A stretch of 61,442 nucleotides of DNA from Lachnospiraceae bacterium MC2017 (GCA_000701625.1 JNJK01000029.1:1-61442); one strand, 5' to 3'. Shown: positions 52,120-61,156, counted from the first letter of the stretch. The notes: generated by a model not told the origin, from the sequence alone. Numbers and translations: made by a program.

Positions 52120-54294
52120 ATGAGGTTACTAAGCAAAGATAGTGCAAAAAAATGGGGAATATTTTTTACTTTTCTTATAGCCTGCATTATGTTTAATTTT
52201 TTAATTAAAGGGCTATCTGAATTGGCGATGGGTGGATTAGTATACCTCGACTGCACCGGCACTATCATCGCTGCTATTATCGGAGGATATTTCCCCGGAG
52301 CGACTGTCGCCCTCGCAACAAATATGCTGTTTTTCATAAGAGATGAAAACTCTATTTATTTTTTCATCCCCTATACGATCCTGGCGCTGGCTGCATCAGA
52401 CTTCTACAAAGTCTACAACAATAAAAAGAATACATCCGCATTTCTGTTTGCTAAATTTGTAATACTGCTTTCTCTATGCAACAGTATTTTTGGTCTTGCC
52501 GTTGTTTATTTTCAGCGCGTTGAAAACTACAACGGACACTGGCTGATCAATTCTCTTGTATCATTTTTTCAAAACAGGCTTAATATCAATATATACTCTG
52601 CATCATTTTTTGCTTTTTTGCTCATTAATATCTGCAATATATGTATATGCGCAGCCATCTCTTATCCGATTATCAGACTGATGCCGGAAAAGCTGAAAAT
52701 AACCATACAGAATATAGGATGGCTCCAGACTCCCCTGACTGATGAGCAGGTAAAAAAGCTAAACGCAAAATCTACCCGTAAAATGTCGATCAAGGGAAAA
52801 ATGATAATAGCTCTGACACTTTCTTGTCTGACAACAACTATTGCGATAACTTATATGAGCCGTATGCTGTTTTTATCATATATGAAAGCAGAGTATAAAG
52901 ATCAGGCGCTGGGCATTTCACGGCTCGTAGCCAATGCTATAGAAGCAGATGATATTGATGATTATCTTAAATATGGAAAATCCACCTATGGCTATGACAA
53001 GGCAGAAACTCTGTTAAGCGATATAAGCCAGTCCACTCCGGCTATCTTTCATATCTATGTGCATCAGGCAGTTGAAAACGGCTACTTGGTGATTTTTGAT
53101 TTCAATACAAATGAGAATACCTACATTTCTCCCGGAACGCATATTCATTTTAAAGATAAAGACAGACCTTATCTGGAAAAGCTGAAAGCCGGGAAAGAAT
53201 TCTCTCCGGTTATTTTTAAGGATCCGGTAAATGGCATGTACATATCATCTATTACGCCGGTTTTCAATTCACGCGGCGAATATGTCTGTTATACCGGTGT
53301 TGACCTTTCCATGGCAGATCTGTACCAGGTTGAAACACAATTTATGGTCCGTTTAATCTCTCTCTGCATCGGATTTATGTTGATGATCATCTGCGCCGGC
53401 ATGTGGTTTGCAAAATACCACGTCATATATCCGGTAAATGCGCTTGAGAAAGCCGCAAAAAGCTTTGACTATTCCGATGCAGACAGCCGAAAGAAAAATG
53501 TTGACAATATCCGGGAACTCAGCATCCATACCGGTGATGAAATAGAAAATCTGTATTTTACGTTACTGCAGACACTGGAAGAAACCATGGTGAATTACAG
53601 TACGATGCGTCAAAACGCAAGAGATCTCGATATGGTTCAGTCGGGACTCATCATGGTACTGGCAGACATGGTAGAAAACAGGGATTCTTCAACCGGTGAT
53701 CATATCAGAAAAACGGCCACCTATACGGGAATCGTGATGCATAAGATGCGTGAAATGGGATTTTATACAGAAGAACTGACGGACGAATTTGTTTCAAACG
53801 TCGTAAAATCCGCTCCGCTCCATGATATAGGAAAGATACATATCTCCGATTCGATACTGAATAAACCCGGAAAGCTTACGGATGAAGAATTTGAAATAAT
53901 GAAATTACATACGGTCTTCGGTGCAAAAGTGATCGATCAATGTCTTACAACCCTGCCACGGACACGTTATCTCATAGAGGCCAAGAATATAGCTAAATAT
54001 CATCACGAAAAGTGGAACGGAAAAGGCTATCCAAAGGGTCTGTCCGGAGAAGAGATCCCGCTTTCAGCCCGAATTATGGCTGTTGCAGATGTTTTTGATG
54101 CACTAGTGTCCAGCAGAGTTTATAAAGATGCCTTTCCATTTGAAAAGGCAATGGATATCATAAAAAAAGACTCAGGTTCACACTTTGATCCCAAGGTCGC
54201 TGAAGCATTTATAGCTGCCTCGGATGAAGTTAAGACAGCCTCTGAACACTTTGATAAGAATAAGCTAAACAACTATATAGAGATGTCTGAGTAG
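52120..54294 (+). CDS. Membrane sensor with HD-GYP cyclic-di-GMP phosphodiesterase domain
   Basis: A 724-residue protein. Residues 10-200 form several membrane helices with an integral-membrane sensor look (GTIIAAIIGGYFPGATVALATNMLFF). Residues ~235-430 are an extracytoplasmic PAS/Cache-like domain between two helices, then a HAMP-like linker. The C-terminal HD-GYP domain is intact: His568-Asp569 in LHDIGKIHISD, HHEKWNGKGYPKGL from residue 628 and VADVFDALVSSRVYK. It should break down c-di-GMP in response to an external signal. GAGGGG lies just before the ATG. Confidence 0.87.
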   Translation: MRLLSKDSAKKWGIFFTFLIACIMFNFLIKGLSELAMGGLVYLDCTGTIIAAIIGGYFPGATVALATNMLFFIRDENSIYFFIPYTILALAASDFYKVYNNKKNTSAFLFAKFVILLSLCNSIFGLAVVYFQRVENYNGHWLINSLVSFFQNRLNINIYSASFFAFLLINICNICICAAISYPIIRLMPEKLKITIQNIGWLQTPLTDEQVKKLNAKSTRKMSIKGKMIIALTLSCLTTTIAITYMSRMLFLSYMKAEYKDQALGISRLVANAIEADDIDDYLKYGKSTYGYDKAETLLSDISQSTPAIFHIYVHQAVENGYLVIFDFNTNENTYISPGTHIHFKDKDRPYLEKLKAGKEFSPVIFKDPVNGMYISSITPVFNSRGEYVCYTGVDLSMADLYQVETQFMVRLISLCIGFMLMIICAGMWFAKYHVIYPVNALEKAAKSFDYSDADSRKKNVDNIRELSIHTGDEIENLYFTLLQTLEETMVNYSTMRQNARDLDMVQSGLIMVLADMVENRDSSTGDHIRKTATYTGIVMHKMREMGFYTEELTDEFVSNVVKSAPLHDIGKIHISDSILNKPGKLTDEEFEIMKLHTVFGAKVIDQCLTTLPRTRYLIEAKNIAKYHHEKWNGKGYPKGLSGEEIPLSARIMAVADVFDALVSSRVYKDAFPFEKAMDIIKKDSGSHFDPKVAEAFIAASDEVKTASEHFDKNKLNNYIEMSE

Positions 54295-54306
54295 AACAAT
54301 GTACAT

Positions 54307-54352
54307 AAAAATGACGTTGTGCCGTTTATCAATGCAGCACAACGTCATTTTT
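54307..54352. terminator. Bidirectional terminator after the HD-GYP gene
   Basis: AAAAATGACGTTGTGC pairs perfectly with GCACAACGTCATTTTT around a 14-nt loop. Confidence 0.9.
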
Positions 54353-54365
54353 TCCATAACTACGA

Positions 54366-54614
54366 TCAGATTTCTGCGATCAGATCATTGCTTGCATATT
54401 CATCAACAAGCTGCTCGATCTCATTATCTTCACCATGGATAAAGATCTTAAGAGGCTTTGAAAGATTCATGGACATAACCCCCAGAAGGGATTTACCGTC
54501 TATGAAGCTGTGATCTTTCTCAACATCAATATCGCACTCTGTTTTGGAATTAAGATTAAAAAAATCTTTAATATGTTTCTCGTCTTTAAGATGCACTTTT
54601 ACCTGCTTCTTCAT
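54366..54614 (-). CDS. Divergent HPr-like protein
   Basis: An 82-residue HPr-fold protein. The Ser46 region is recognisable (DGKSLLGVMSMNL), with the Ser at position 42 because the preceding loop is shorter. The GIHARP active-site loop is replaced by KDEKHIKDFF, so normal PEP-dependent phosphorylation on His15 is not expected. It is the third HPr homologue in the window. It is a single gene, convergent with the HD-GYP gene and sharing its terminator. Confidence 0.7.
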   Translation of the reverse strand: MKKQVKVHLKDEKHIKDFFNLNSKTECDIDVEKDHSFIDGKSLLGVMSMNLSKPLKIFIHGEDNEIEQLVDEYASNDLIAEI

Positions 54615-54919
54615 ATCCGTAAAACTCCTATAATTCCTGTAAATTATCTGTTTATCCGTCTGACACTCAGACGCGCGTACCTCAATACTTTATCACAAAC
54701 CTTCCTATATGCAAGCCCTAAAATTCATCATGTGATATATGTTCAAAAATTAGAACAATACTATTCGCAAAAAGGCTCTCTTAAGGTATAATCATTTTTA
54801 GGGAGCTTTTTGTCGACGGATATCCGATCGATAGATCTGAACAGTCGTCGTTACAAAAACGAACATCCGACAACATTATGTCAGATATATACTTGAGTTT
54901 ATAGAGGAGCGTACAAAAC
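54615..54919 (+). promoter_or_regulatory. Promoter and leader of the second BIG2 secreted-protein gene
   Basis: TATAAT (54787-54792) has a weak TTCGCA 17 bp upstream. The ~125-nt leader includes CGACG...CGTCG and the motif ACATCCGACAACATT (54863-54877), which is 43 nt before the ATG, as at 18814-18828. TTTATAGAGGAG is the ribosome site. The rest of this 305-bp gap shows nothing coding. Confidence 0.5.
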
Positions 54920-55972
54920 ATGAAAACCATAAAAAAAATCACTTGTTTTATACTGACACTTATCCTGGCGATTCTTATGGTCTGCCCTACAATGGCTAAA
55001 GAGGAATCTGATGCCAAAAGCAACATTTCCTCTATCGTGAAATACGTTAAGAAAAACGGAAAAGCCACTTCCGGCGGAAATAAGTATGTAACTTGTAAAT
55101 GGGATAAACACAATAATCACGGATATACAACCCAGCTTATTTATATTTCCAAATCAAATATACTTAATTACCGTCTTACTATCGTTGAATCTGATGGAAA
55201 ATCCATAATCAGTACTTCCGGTATGAGATTTAACACAGATAAGGGGAGTCTTATTGATACCTACTATAATCCAAGGATCTATGGAAAAGTCGCATCCATA
55301 AGCGGAAAGATCAAAAATCTGGAATCTTATCACAAGGGTGATACCATAAACTATACTGTAGATGTAAATAAAACAGATGAGACCGAAAAGGATCTCAGAT
55401 ATTATGCAAAGACCAATGAGGAAAATCGTTTTAACTACTTTGAAGACACTCTTCAGCAGCTCTTTGGAATGGATATCTCATCAGTAGGTTTTTCAGAGTA
55501 TTATCAGAGCAGCCAGTGCAAGAGTAAAACCTATGTTGCCGGAGATAAGGGGATCGAAGTAGCATCTCTTATAAAAATCCCAAAGGATACAGAGGTAAAT
55601 TACAGATCATCCGATCCTGATATCGTAAAGGTCAATAAGGGAACTCTCAACTGCAAAAATCCGGGAGAAGCGACGATCACTGTCAAAAAGAAGAAATCCG
55701 TTATCGGTACCTGCAATATAACAGTTGAAAGACCTGAAGTAGAGAAAGAGATCGAACTTGAAAAGGGAGAAACCCTCGCCTTTAATGAAATCGTTACAAA
55801 CGCCGATGAAATGAAGAATAAGCCCGACTCCGTAACATCATCAGATGAAAGCCGGCTTGTTGTTGATTCAAAGGGTAACATTACCGCCAAAAAGAAAAAG
55901 GGAAATGTTACCCTTACCATTAAATACGGCAAAGCCGAATATACCAGCAAAATAAAGCTTACTAAAGCTTAA
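54920..55972 (+). CDS. Secreted protein with tandem BIG2-like domains
   Basis: A 350-residue exported protein. Signal peptide: MKTIKKITCFILTLILAILM to TMA near residue 27. The front is Lys/Ser/Gly-rich and beta-like. Residues ~205-275 and ~275-350 are two BIG2-type folds (NYRSSDPDIVKVNKGTLNCKN; SDESRLVVDSKGNITAKKK). No anchor motif is seen. It shares its leader motif and secreted BIG2 character with the protein at 18870, which suggests co-regulation. Confidence 0.7.
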   Translation: MKTIKKITCFILTLILAILMVCPTMAKEESDAKSNISSIVKYVKKNGKATSGGNKYVTCKWDKHNNHGYTTQLIYISKSNILNYRLTIVESDGKSIISTSGMRFNTDKGSLIDTYYNPRIYGKVASISGKIKNLESYHKGDTINYTVDVNKTDETEKDLRYYAKTNEENRFNYFEDTLQQLFGMDISSVGFSEYYQSSQCKSKTYVAGDKGIEVASLIKIPKDTEVNYRSSDPDIVKVNKGTLNCKNPGEATITVKKKKSVIGTCNITVERPEVEKEIELEKGETLAFNEIVTNADEMKNKPDSVTSSDESRLVVDSKGNITAKKKKGNVTLTIKYGKAEYTSKIKLTKA

Positions 55973-55986
55973 TAAGAACAGAAATC

Positions 55987-56020
55987 ATGCTGTTTCCCTA
56001 ATCCGGGAGCAGCATTTTTT
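55987..56020. terminator. Bidirectional terminator
   Basis: ATGCTG-ttt-CCC pairs with GGG-ag-CAGCAT, followed by TTTTTT. Confidence 0.8.
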
Positions 56021-57143
56021 ATTCAAACTCCTGAGCGACCTTCTCCAGCAGATCACGTATCTCCAAGTGCTGAGGGCAGACTTTCTCACAACCGCCACAC
56101 TTAACACAATCGCTTGCTTTGCCATTAGATGCTGTAAGGACTTCTTTATAATAAAAATCCTGATTCCAGGTCTTAAAGATCATTTTTTTATTCATGCAAT
56201 CAAACATATTGGGAATCAGGATATTTACCGGACAATGGTTTTCCTCGATACAATAGTGGCAGGCTGTACATGGGATCATTCCAAGAGAATTAAATACATC
56301 GCTGACCTTCTTTACGGCATCCATTTCCCGCTGATCCAGAGGTTTAAAGTCCTTCATATAGCTGATATTATCCTGCATTTGTTCAAGATTACTCATGCCG
56401 GACAGTACCATTTCCATTCCGTCAAAGGATGCTGCATAACGTACGGCATAACTCGCATATGAGCCACCATTCAGATCATCAAGTATTTTCCTGGCGTCAT
56501 CAGGCAGATTTACAAGACTTCCACCTTTAACAGGTTCCATAACAAGGAGCGGTTTTCCGTGTTTTCTGGCAACCTCGTATACTTTCCGGGATTGAACGGA
56601 TTCATCTTCATAGTCCACATAGTTAAACTGTATCTGAACTATCTCAATTTCAGGATATTCCGTAAGAATCTGATCTAATACAGATGCCTGATCGTGAAAA
56701 GATATTCCTACGTGTCGAACTTTTCCTTCCTTTTTCAGATCAAAGGCTGTTTCATACGCTCTACATTTCTTAAATTTCTCAAATAAATGTGCATTCTGCG
56801 CATGCATCAGATAAAAATCAAAGTAATCAACACCACAGGCCTTTAGCTGTGTCTCAAAAAAAGGACGTATATCCTCTTCTTTTTTGAAATACTCTCCGGT
56901 GAGTTTATTTGTAAGCAGATATTCACTTCGATCATGCCTTGAAGACAGGCACTCTCGTACTGCCAGCTCTGATAGACCATTTATATATCCATGTGCCGTA
57001 TCAAAATAATTAAAACCATTCTCAATGAACAGATCAACCATCTTTGATACCTGTTCTGTATCAACTGCTTCTCCATTCATTGGCAGACGCATCATGCCAA
57101 ATCCAAAGTTCTTTTTCATCTCAGGAAATACTCTGTCAGCCAT
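56019..57143 (-). CDS. Aldo/keto reductase with C-terminal 4Fe-4S clusters
   Basis: A 374-residue oxidoreductase. The AKR barrel shows FDTAHGYING with the catalytic Tyr and DFYLMHAQNAH with the conserved His. Residues ~285-374 add two Cys groups: CTACHYCIEENHCP and CVKCGGCEKVCP, the second a classical 4Fe-4S motif. This AKR-ferredoxin layout is frequent in anaerobic Firmicutes and probably reduces an aldehyde or keto compound with electrons from Fe-S centres as well as NAD(P)H. It is a single-gene unit. Confidence 0.87.
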   Translation of the reverse strand: MADRVFPEMKKNFGFGMMRLPMNGEAVDTEQVSKMVDLFIENGFNYFDTAHGYINGLSELAVRECLSSRHDRSEYLLTNKLTGEYFKKEEDIRPFFETQLKACGVDYFDFYLMHAQNAHLFEKFKKCRAYETAFDLKKEGKVRHVGISFHDQASVLDQILTEYPEIEIVQIQFNYVDYEDESVQSRKVYEVARKHGKPLLVMEPVKGGSLVNLPDDARKILDDLNGGSYASYAVRYAASFDGMEMVLSGMSNLEQMQDNISYMKDFKPLDQREMDAVKKVSDVFNSLGMIPCTACHYCIEENHCPVNILIPNMFDCMNKKMIFKTWNQDFYYKEVLTASNGKASDCVKCGGCEKVCPQHLEIRDLLEKVAQEFE

Positions 57144-57261
57144 AGTTTCTCTCCTACCATTAAAGTGAATGTTCTATTATCGAGTCATGTTTTGATTATA
57201 GGTAAAGCAACTCATAAAATCCATTGACAAAATCGTATTAGTTTAGCGATTCATTCATTTT

Positions 57262-58098
57262 TCATAACGAATTCAGCATATCATTTATCTCATTCATCCG
57301 GGCATCAAAATCACCTGTATCACAGGACAGATCAATTTCTGCAATTGCCTGATCTGTCGGGTTATATAACAGTATCACCGCAGACTTCTGATCTTTTCCG
57401 TTTTCACTTCCATGAGATACAAATTTCCATCCCGACAGACCATTGAAGACCGCACTTTCATCCTGATCTATCTCCCACCCCTCATCGAGTTGGGATTTCA
57501 ACATCTCGACCCTTTTCTGCATGATCTCCTGTGCTGTTCCGTCGTTGATTTCTTTATCTCCGCTTGAAACGGAATGAAAAGTAAGTATCGGAGAATATGT
57601 ATTTTCGTCTGGTCTGAAATAATATCCATTTCCACCAAGATTAAATCTCCAGGTATATGTGTCCGGAAGCTTGAATTTAAGACCATAAACAGACACAACA
57701 CTTCCAGATGCAACTGATTCCCCCTGTGCTCCGTCAGACGAGCCTGTATCCGAGATCATAGCTGCTTCTTCGCCTTGTGATCCGTCATCCTGCTGCACAT
57801 TTTCTGCCCTCTGATCTTGTTCATTCTGAGCATTCTCTACTATGGCTGCAGCCTGAAGTGCTGCAGAGTAATCGGTCGTATCTTCATTTTGAACACTTTG
57901 CACGGCATTGGATATATCTTCACCGAGATCATCAGACTCTGCTTTCGCCTTACTTCGTAGTTCCTGCACTTCCTCCGGAGACTTTACCAAAGGATCACTT
58001 ATCAGTTTATAACCCGTAAGACAGATCACCCCGCCTGCCGCCAATATTATCGCTATACCAACTGCAATAAGTAATTCTTCAAATATTTTTTTCAGCAT
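57262..58098 (-). CDS. Membrane-anchored uncharacterised protein
   Basis: A 278-residue protein starting MLKKIFEELLIAVGIAIIL, giving one N-terminal membrane anchor. I start at 58098 because GAGGGG is 8 nt upstream; ATG 58104 is too close. A Gln/Glu/Asn-rich linker (residues ~40-125) leads to a C-terminal beta domain (YGLKFKLPDTYTWRFNLGGNGYYFRP) that resembles no enzyme I know. It is presumably displayed outside the cell. TATCGGATA lies upstream at 58141-58149. Confidence 0.6.
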   Translation of the reverse strand: MLKKIFEELLIAVGIAIILAAGGVICLTGYKLISDPLVKSPEEVQELRSKAKAESDDLGEDISNAVQSVQNEDTTDYSAALQAAAIVENAQNEQDQRAENVQQDDGSQGEEAAMISDTGSSDGAQGESVASGSVVSVYGLKFKLPDTYTWRFNLGGNGYYFRPDENTYSPILTFHSVSSGDKEINDGTAQEIMQKRVEMLKSQLDEGWEIDQDESAVFNGLSGWKFVSHGSENGKDQKSAVILLYNPTDQAIAEIDLSCDTGDFDARMNEINDMLNSL

Positions 58099-58261
58099 AC
58101 GCATTACCCCTCTTAAGGACACATAATCCCTTTTTTGATTTATCGGATAAGCGGGACGATTTTCTTATAAAACAATAGAAATAATAACGCTAAAGGTATA
58201 TCATATTCATTTGTCTTTATTCGATATATATGATGATATAACTTTTTAAGGGGCTTTTTAG

Positions 58262-59620
58262 ATGAGTGACAGAATACGTAAAACAACTACAAAAGATATG
58301 ACTGACGGAAACATTGTCCGTCAGCTTATAATGTTTGCTCTTCCGCTTATGTTTGGAAATATTTTCCAAATGCTGTACAACACGGTTGATTCTATAGTCG
58401 TTGGAAATTTTGTAGGTACAGAGGCGCTCGCAGCCGTTGGTTCCACAACTATGATCACAAATATGGCTGTTTTTTTCTTTAATGGCTTTTCAGTCGGCGC
58501 AGGTGTGATAATCGGTCGCTATTTTGGAGCCAAAGACTTAAAAAAGCTGCATACCGCTGTAGAAACAACGATGGCTGCAACCTTTGTTTTCTGTGTTCTT
58601 TTTACGATCGTTTTTATACTGGGTGTAGGTCCTATGCTAAGATTCATGGACACTCCGGAAGACGTATTTGGCGAAGCAACTACTTATCTTACCATTTATT
58701 TTGCAGGCATTTCCGGTCTCCTGATCTACAACATGGGAAGCGGCATACTTCGTGCCGTGGGTGACACCAGACGCCCGCTTTTCTTTCTTATGCTCACAAG
58801 TTTTCTGAATATCATCCTCGATCTGCTCTTTGTACCGGGGTTCCACATGGGTATCGAGGGTGTTGCGTATGCAACGATCATCTCCCAGTTTATATCTGCG
58901 ATACTTACGCTCCTGCTCTTAACACGAAGCGATGATGTTTATCGCCTGACCCTGCATGACCTGAAAATTGATTTTCCGACACTTTCAAAAATATTTGCTG
59001 TAGGACTCCCGGCTGCTATCCAGTCTGTGATCACTGCTTTTTCAAATATATTTGTGCAGTCTTATGTCAATTATTTCGGCTCTGTCTGCATGGCAGGCTG
59101 GAGCTGCTACAACAAACTGGATCAGTTCATACTGCTGCCGATGAACAGCATGGCGATGGCATCCACAACTTTTGTAAGCCAGAATATCGGTGCCGGAAAG
59201 GTTAAGAGATCTAATGAAGGTACAAAGCTTTCCGTACTGTTGTCCATTGGTATAACATTTGTGATCGCATCACTTATCTGGATCTTTTCATCAGCTGTAA
59301 CCAGATTATTTACAGCTGATGAAAATGTTATTGCCTTTGGCTCTCTGTTTATCCGTATGAATGTGTACTTCTTGATGTTTAACTGCGTAAACCACGTACT
59401 TGCAGGTGCGCTTAGGGGGCGCGGTGACTCCACCGGTCCCATGATCATCATGCTGGCGAGCTTTGTCGCTATCCGACAGGTTTACCTGTTTTTCGTCACA
59501 CATTATGTCTCAAACACCCCTACCCTTGTAGGCTTTGGCTATCCTGTCGGCTGGATGAGCTGCTGCGTACTGGAGGTAGCATACTTTTTTATCAGGTGGA
59601 ATCATAAGAAAACCGTTTAA
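58262..59620 (+). CDS. MATE-family efflux transporter
   Basis: A 452-residue membrane protein with 12 predicted helices in two similar halves. The opening QLIMFALPLMFGNIFQMLYNTVDSIVVGNFVG is the typical MATE/DinF-type start. The family exports cationic drugs or metabolites in exchange for Na+ or H+. Its 3' end overlaps the convergent MFS gene by 4 bp, so the pair is transcribed against each other. Confidence 0.92.
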   Translation: MSDRIRKTTTKDMTDGNIVRQLIMFALPLMFGNIFQMLYNTVDSIVVGNFVGTEALAAVGSTTMITNMAVFFFNGFSVGAGVIIGRYFGAKDLKKLHTAVETTMAATFVFCVLFTIVFILGVGPMLRFMDTPEDVFGEATTYLTIYFAGISGLLIYNMGSGILRAVGDTRRPLFFLMLTSFLNIILDLLFVPGFHMGIEGVAYATIISQFISAILTLLLLTRSDDVYRLTLHDLKIDFPTLSKIFAVGLPAAIQSVITAFSNIFVQSYVNYFGSVCMAGWSCYNKLDQFILLPMNSMAMASTTFVSQNIGAGKVKRSNEGTKLSVLLSIGITFVIASLIWIFSSAVTRLFTADENVIAFGSLFIRMNVYFLMFNCVNHVLAGALRGRGDSTGPMIIMLASFVAIRQVYLFFVTHYVSNTPTLVGFGYPVGWMSCCVLEVAYFFIRWNHKKTV

Positions 59621-60705
59621 GCGAATATCCATCCAAATACCGGAGACATCACGATCATAACGACAGAAAACGTGAATGAATTTATGGACATAAGTGTTGC
59701 TCTCTGGTCAGATGGAATCATGTTATTTAGAGCTACATCAGTTCTGATCTCCAGGAAATTATCGGCAACCGCACCGATGAATCCACCAATGATCACAAAC
59801 AGACAGTTTCCGGAGAATACTGTCACCAATGCAACAACTATTCCCAGCAGGCTTAACATGGCGATTTTTCGATATCTGACGTTCTTAAAAAGTTCAATGA
59901 CTTTGGCACCGACTACTGATCCAAGCCCCATCACAAAAAGAGCCGGACCGAGTAATGCTTTATTTAAGCCCATCTCAGGAAGCTTCGCCTGTAAAAAGAA
60001 AAGGATCAGTATAGAAACTGCACCTATCGCTGCGTTAAAAATGATCATCAATCTGGCTTTTTGGTTTTCTTTAATAAAGTGCAGGCTTTCAATAATTACT
60101 TCTCTAAATCTTTCTTTTACGTCTGATTTTTGATTTAGCTCTGTCTTTACCTCCGTTAATGACAATGCCATGATCACCGCTATGATACCTATAAATGCAT
60201 CAATAAAGTAGGCTCTTTTATAACCCAGCAGAAGTGCGGCACCTGCAAGCATCGTGGCAGCAGAATGTGCAATGCTGTATATGATCATATCATTTGATGC
60301 AAATTTATCGTACTCATCCTCTGCACCTGCCTCTTTTAAGCTATCATATGCCAGTGCTTCCCGTGTTCCTGAAGCCAGGTTATAACTTAAAGCACAAAAC
60401 ATCATAGTGACAGCTAACATTTCAAAAGAATTCGCAAAGATCATCATAAACGATGTGATGACAGACATCACAGTACTTGCGATCATGGTCTTTTTTCTTC
60501 CAAATACATCTGCAACGACCCCAGATGGCACTTCACAGGTCATACTGGTCAGGTGAAAGATGCTCTCTAAAAGTCCTATTTCAATAGTTGAAAACCCACG
60601 TGCCGCAAGTAAAGCTACCCATGAAGCACTGGCAAACATCAGCGCACCTGCGCCATCTGTAAAATATAATTTCAGTATCTGTTTCTTTGCTGTATTTTTA
60701 TTCAT
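59617..60705 (-). CDS. MFS exporter
   Basis: A 362-residue membrane protein with about 11-12 helices. The helix 2-3 loop reads VADVFGRKKTMI, the MFS signature, and the N-terminal half (CEVPSGVVADVFG) resembles drug-exporter types. It is somewhat short compared with the usual ~400 residues. Its ribosome site AAGGAG is buried in an inverted repeat (60711-60750), and a small upstream frame (60793-60900) may be a leader peptide; together they suggest inducible expression. Confidence 0.85.
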   Translation of the reverse strand: MNKNTAKKQILKLYFTDGAGALMFASASWVALLAARGFSTIEIGLLESIFHLTSMTCEVPSGVVADVFGRKKTMIASTVMSVITSFMMIFANSFEMLAVTMMFCALSYNLASGTREALAYDSLKEAGAEDEYDKFASNDMIIYSIAHSAATMLAGAALLLGYKRAYFIDAFIGIIAVIMALSLTEVKTELNQKSDVKERFREVIIESLHFIKENQKARLMIIFNAAIGAVSILILFFLQAKLPEMGLNKALLGPALFVMGLGSVVGAKVIELFKNVRYRKIAMLSLLGIVVALVTVFSGNCLFVIIGGFIGAVADNFLEIRTDVALNNMIPSDQRATLMSINSFTFSVVMIVMSPVFGWIFA

Positions 60706-60710
60706 AAAAA

Positions 60711-60750
60711 ATCTCCTTAATTCTTAATTGATAAAAAGAAATAAGGAGAT
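60711..60750 (-). promoter_or_regulatory. Hairpin sequestering the MFS ribosome site
   Basis: On the minus strand ATCTCCTTA (60750-60742) is complementary to TAAGGAGAT (60719-60711), which contains the AAGGAG of the MFS gene, 7 nt before its ATG. The 22-nt loop is A/T-rich. Folding would hide the ribosome site. Confidence 0.6.
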
Positions 60751-60792
60751 AGTCACGTCTGTTATGAAAATTTCTATGCCGGATCAGATCGT

Positions 60793-60900
60793 TTATGACC
60801 TGTGACCGACCTCAAATTTCCTAAAAAAGAGCGCACTATCCCCGTAAACAGCCAAAATCGCACCTTTCATGAGATGAAGATTAACTGTTTTCCAGCTCAT
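60793..60900 (-). CDS. Candidate 35-residue leader peptide
   Basis: A minus-strand frame MSWKTVNLHLMKGAILAVY... ending EVGHRS, with AGGAG 6 nt before its ATG. It ends 43 nt before the anti-ribosome-site arm of the MFS hairpin. Minus-strand TATAAT lies just before (near 60915-60920). Layout fits a translational-attenuation leader for an exporter, but the reading frame is short. Confidence 0.45.
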   Translation of the reverse strand: MSWKTVNLHLMKGAILAVYGDSALFFRKFEVGHRS

Positions 60901-60924
60901 ATTGCACTCCTCGTATTATATAGT

Positions 60925-61140
60925 CATACCCATTCTTTACCTGTTCTTAGGCATAGGGTATGCTGTTGAAGATGCTGTGGATTGGTTCTTTACTCCTACC
61001 GCATAGACGGTTACAGAAAGGCTCCAACCACAGCCTCTTTGTCAAAGTGTTAATCAGTTAGATACCGCATGACGGTTTATGTAGAACGAGGTTACATCGG
61101 CAGAGAGCACTGTGGATCCAATACAGCGTCAAATACTTTT
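60925..61140 (+). ncRNA. IS110 left-end non-coding RNA (bridge RNA candidate)
   Basis: Three structures precede the transposase. A 5' stem CATACCC/GGGTATG (60925-60931/60956-60962). A stem GCTGTGG-a-TTGG/CCAA-CCACAGC (60974-60985/61024-61034) closes a large loop with an inner ACCG/CGGT hairpin. A third part, starting near 61050, repeats the ACCGCATGACGGT core and adds ATGTA/TACAT (61079-61097 region). A stem followed by two guide-like loops is how bridge RNAs of IS110 elements are described. The actual ends and guides cannot be fixed here. Confidence 0.5.
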
Positions 61141-61156
61141 AAGGAGGATCATGTGT

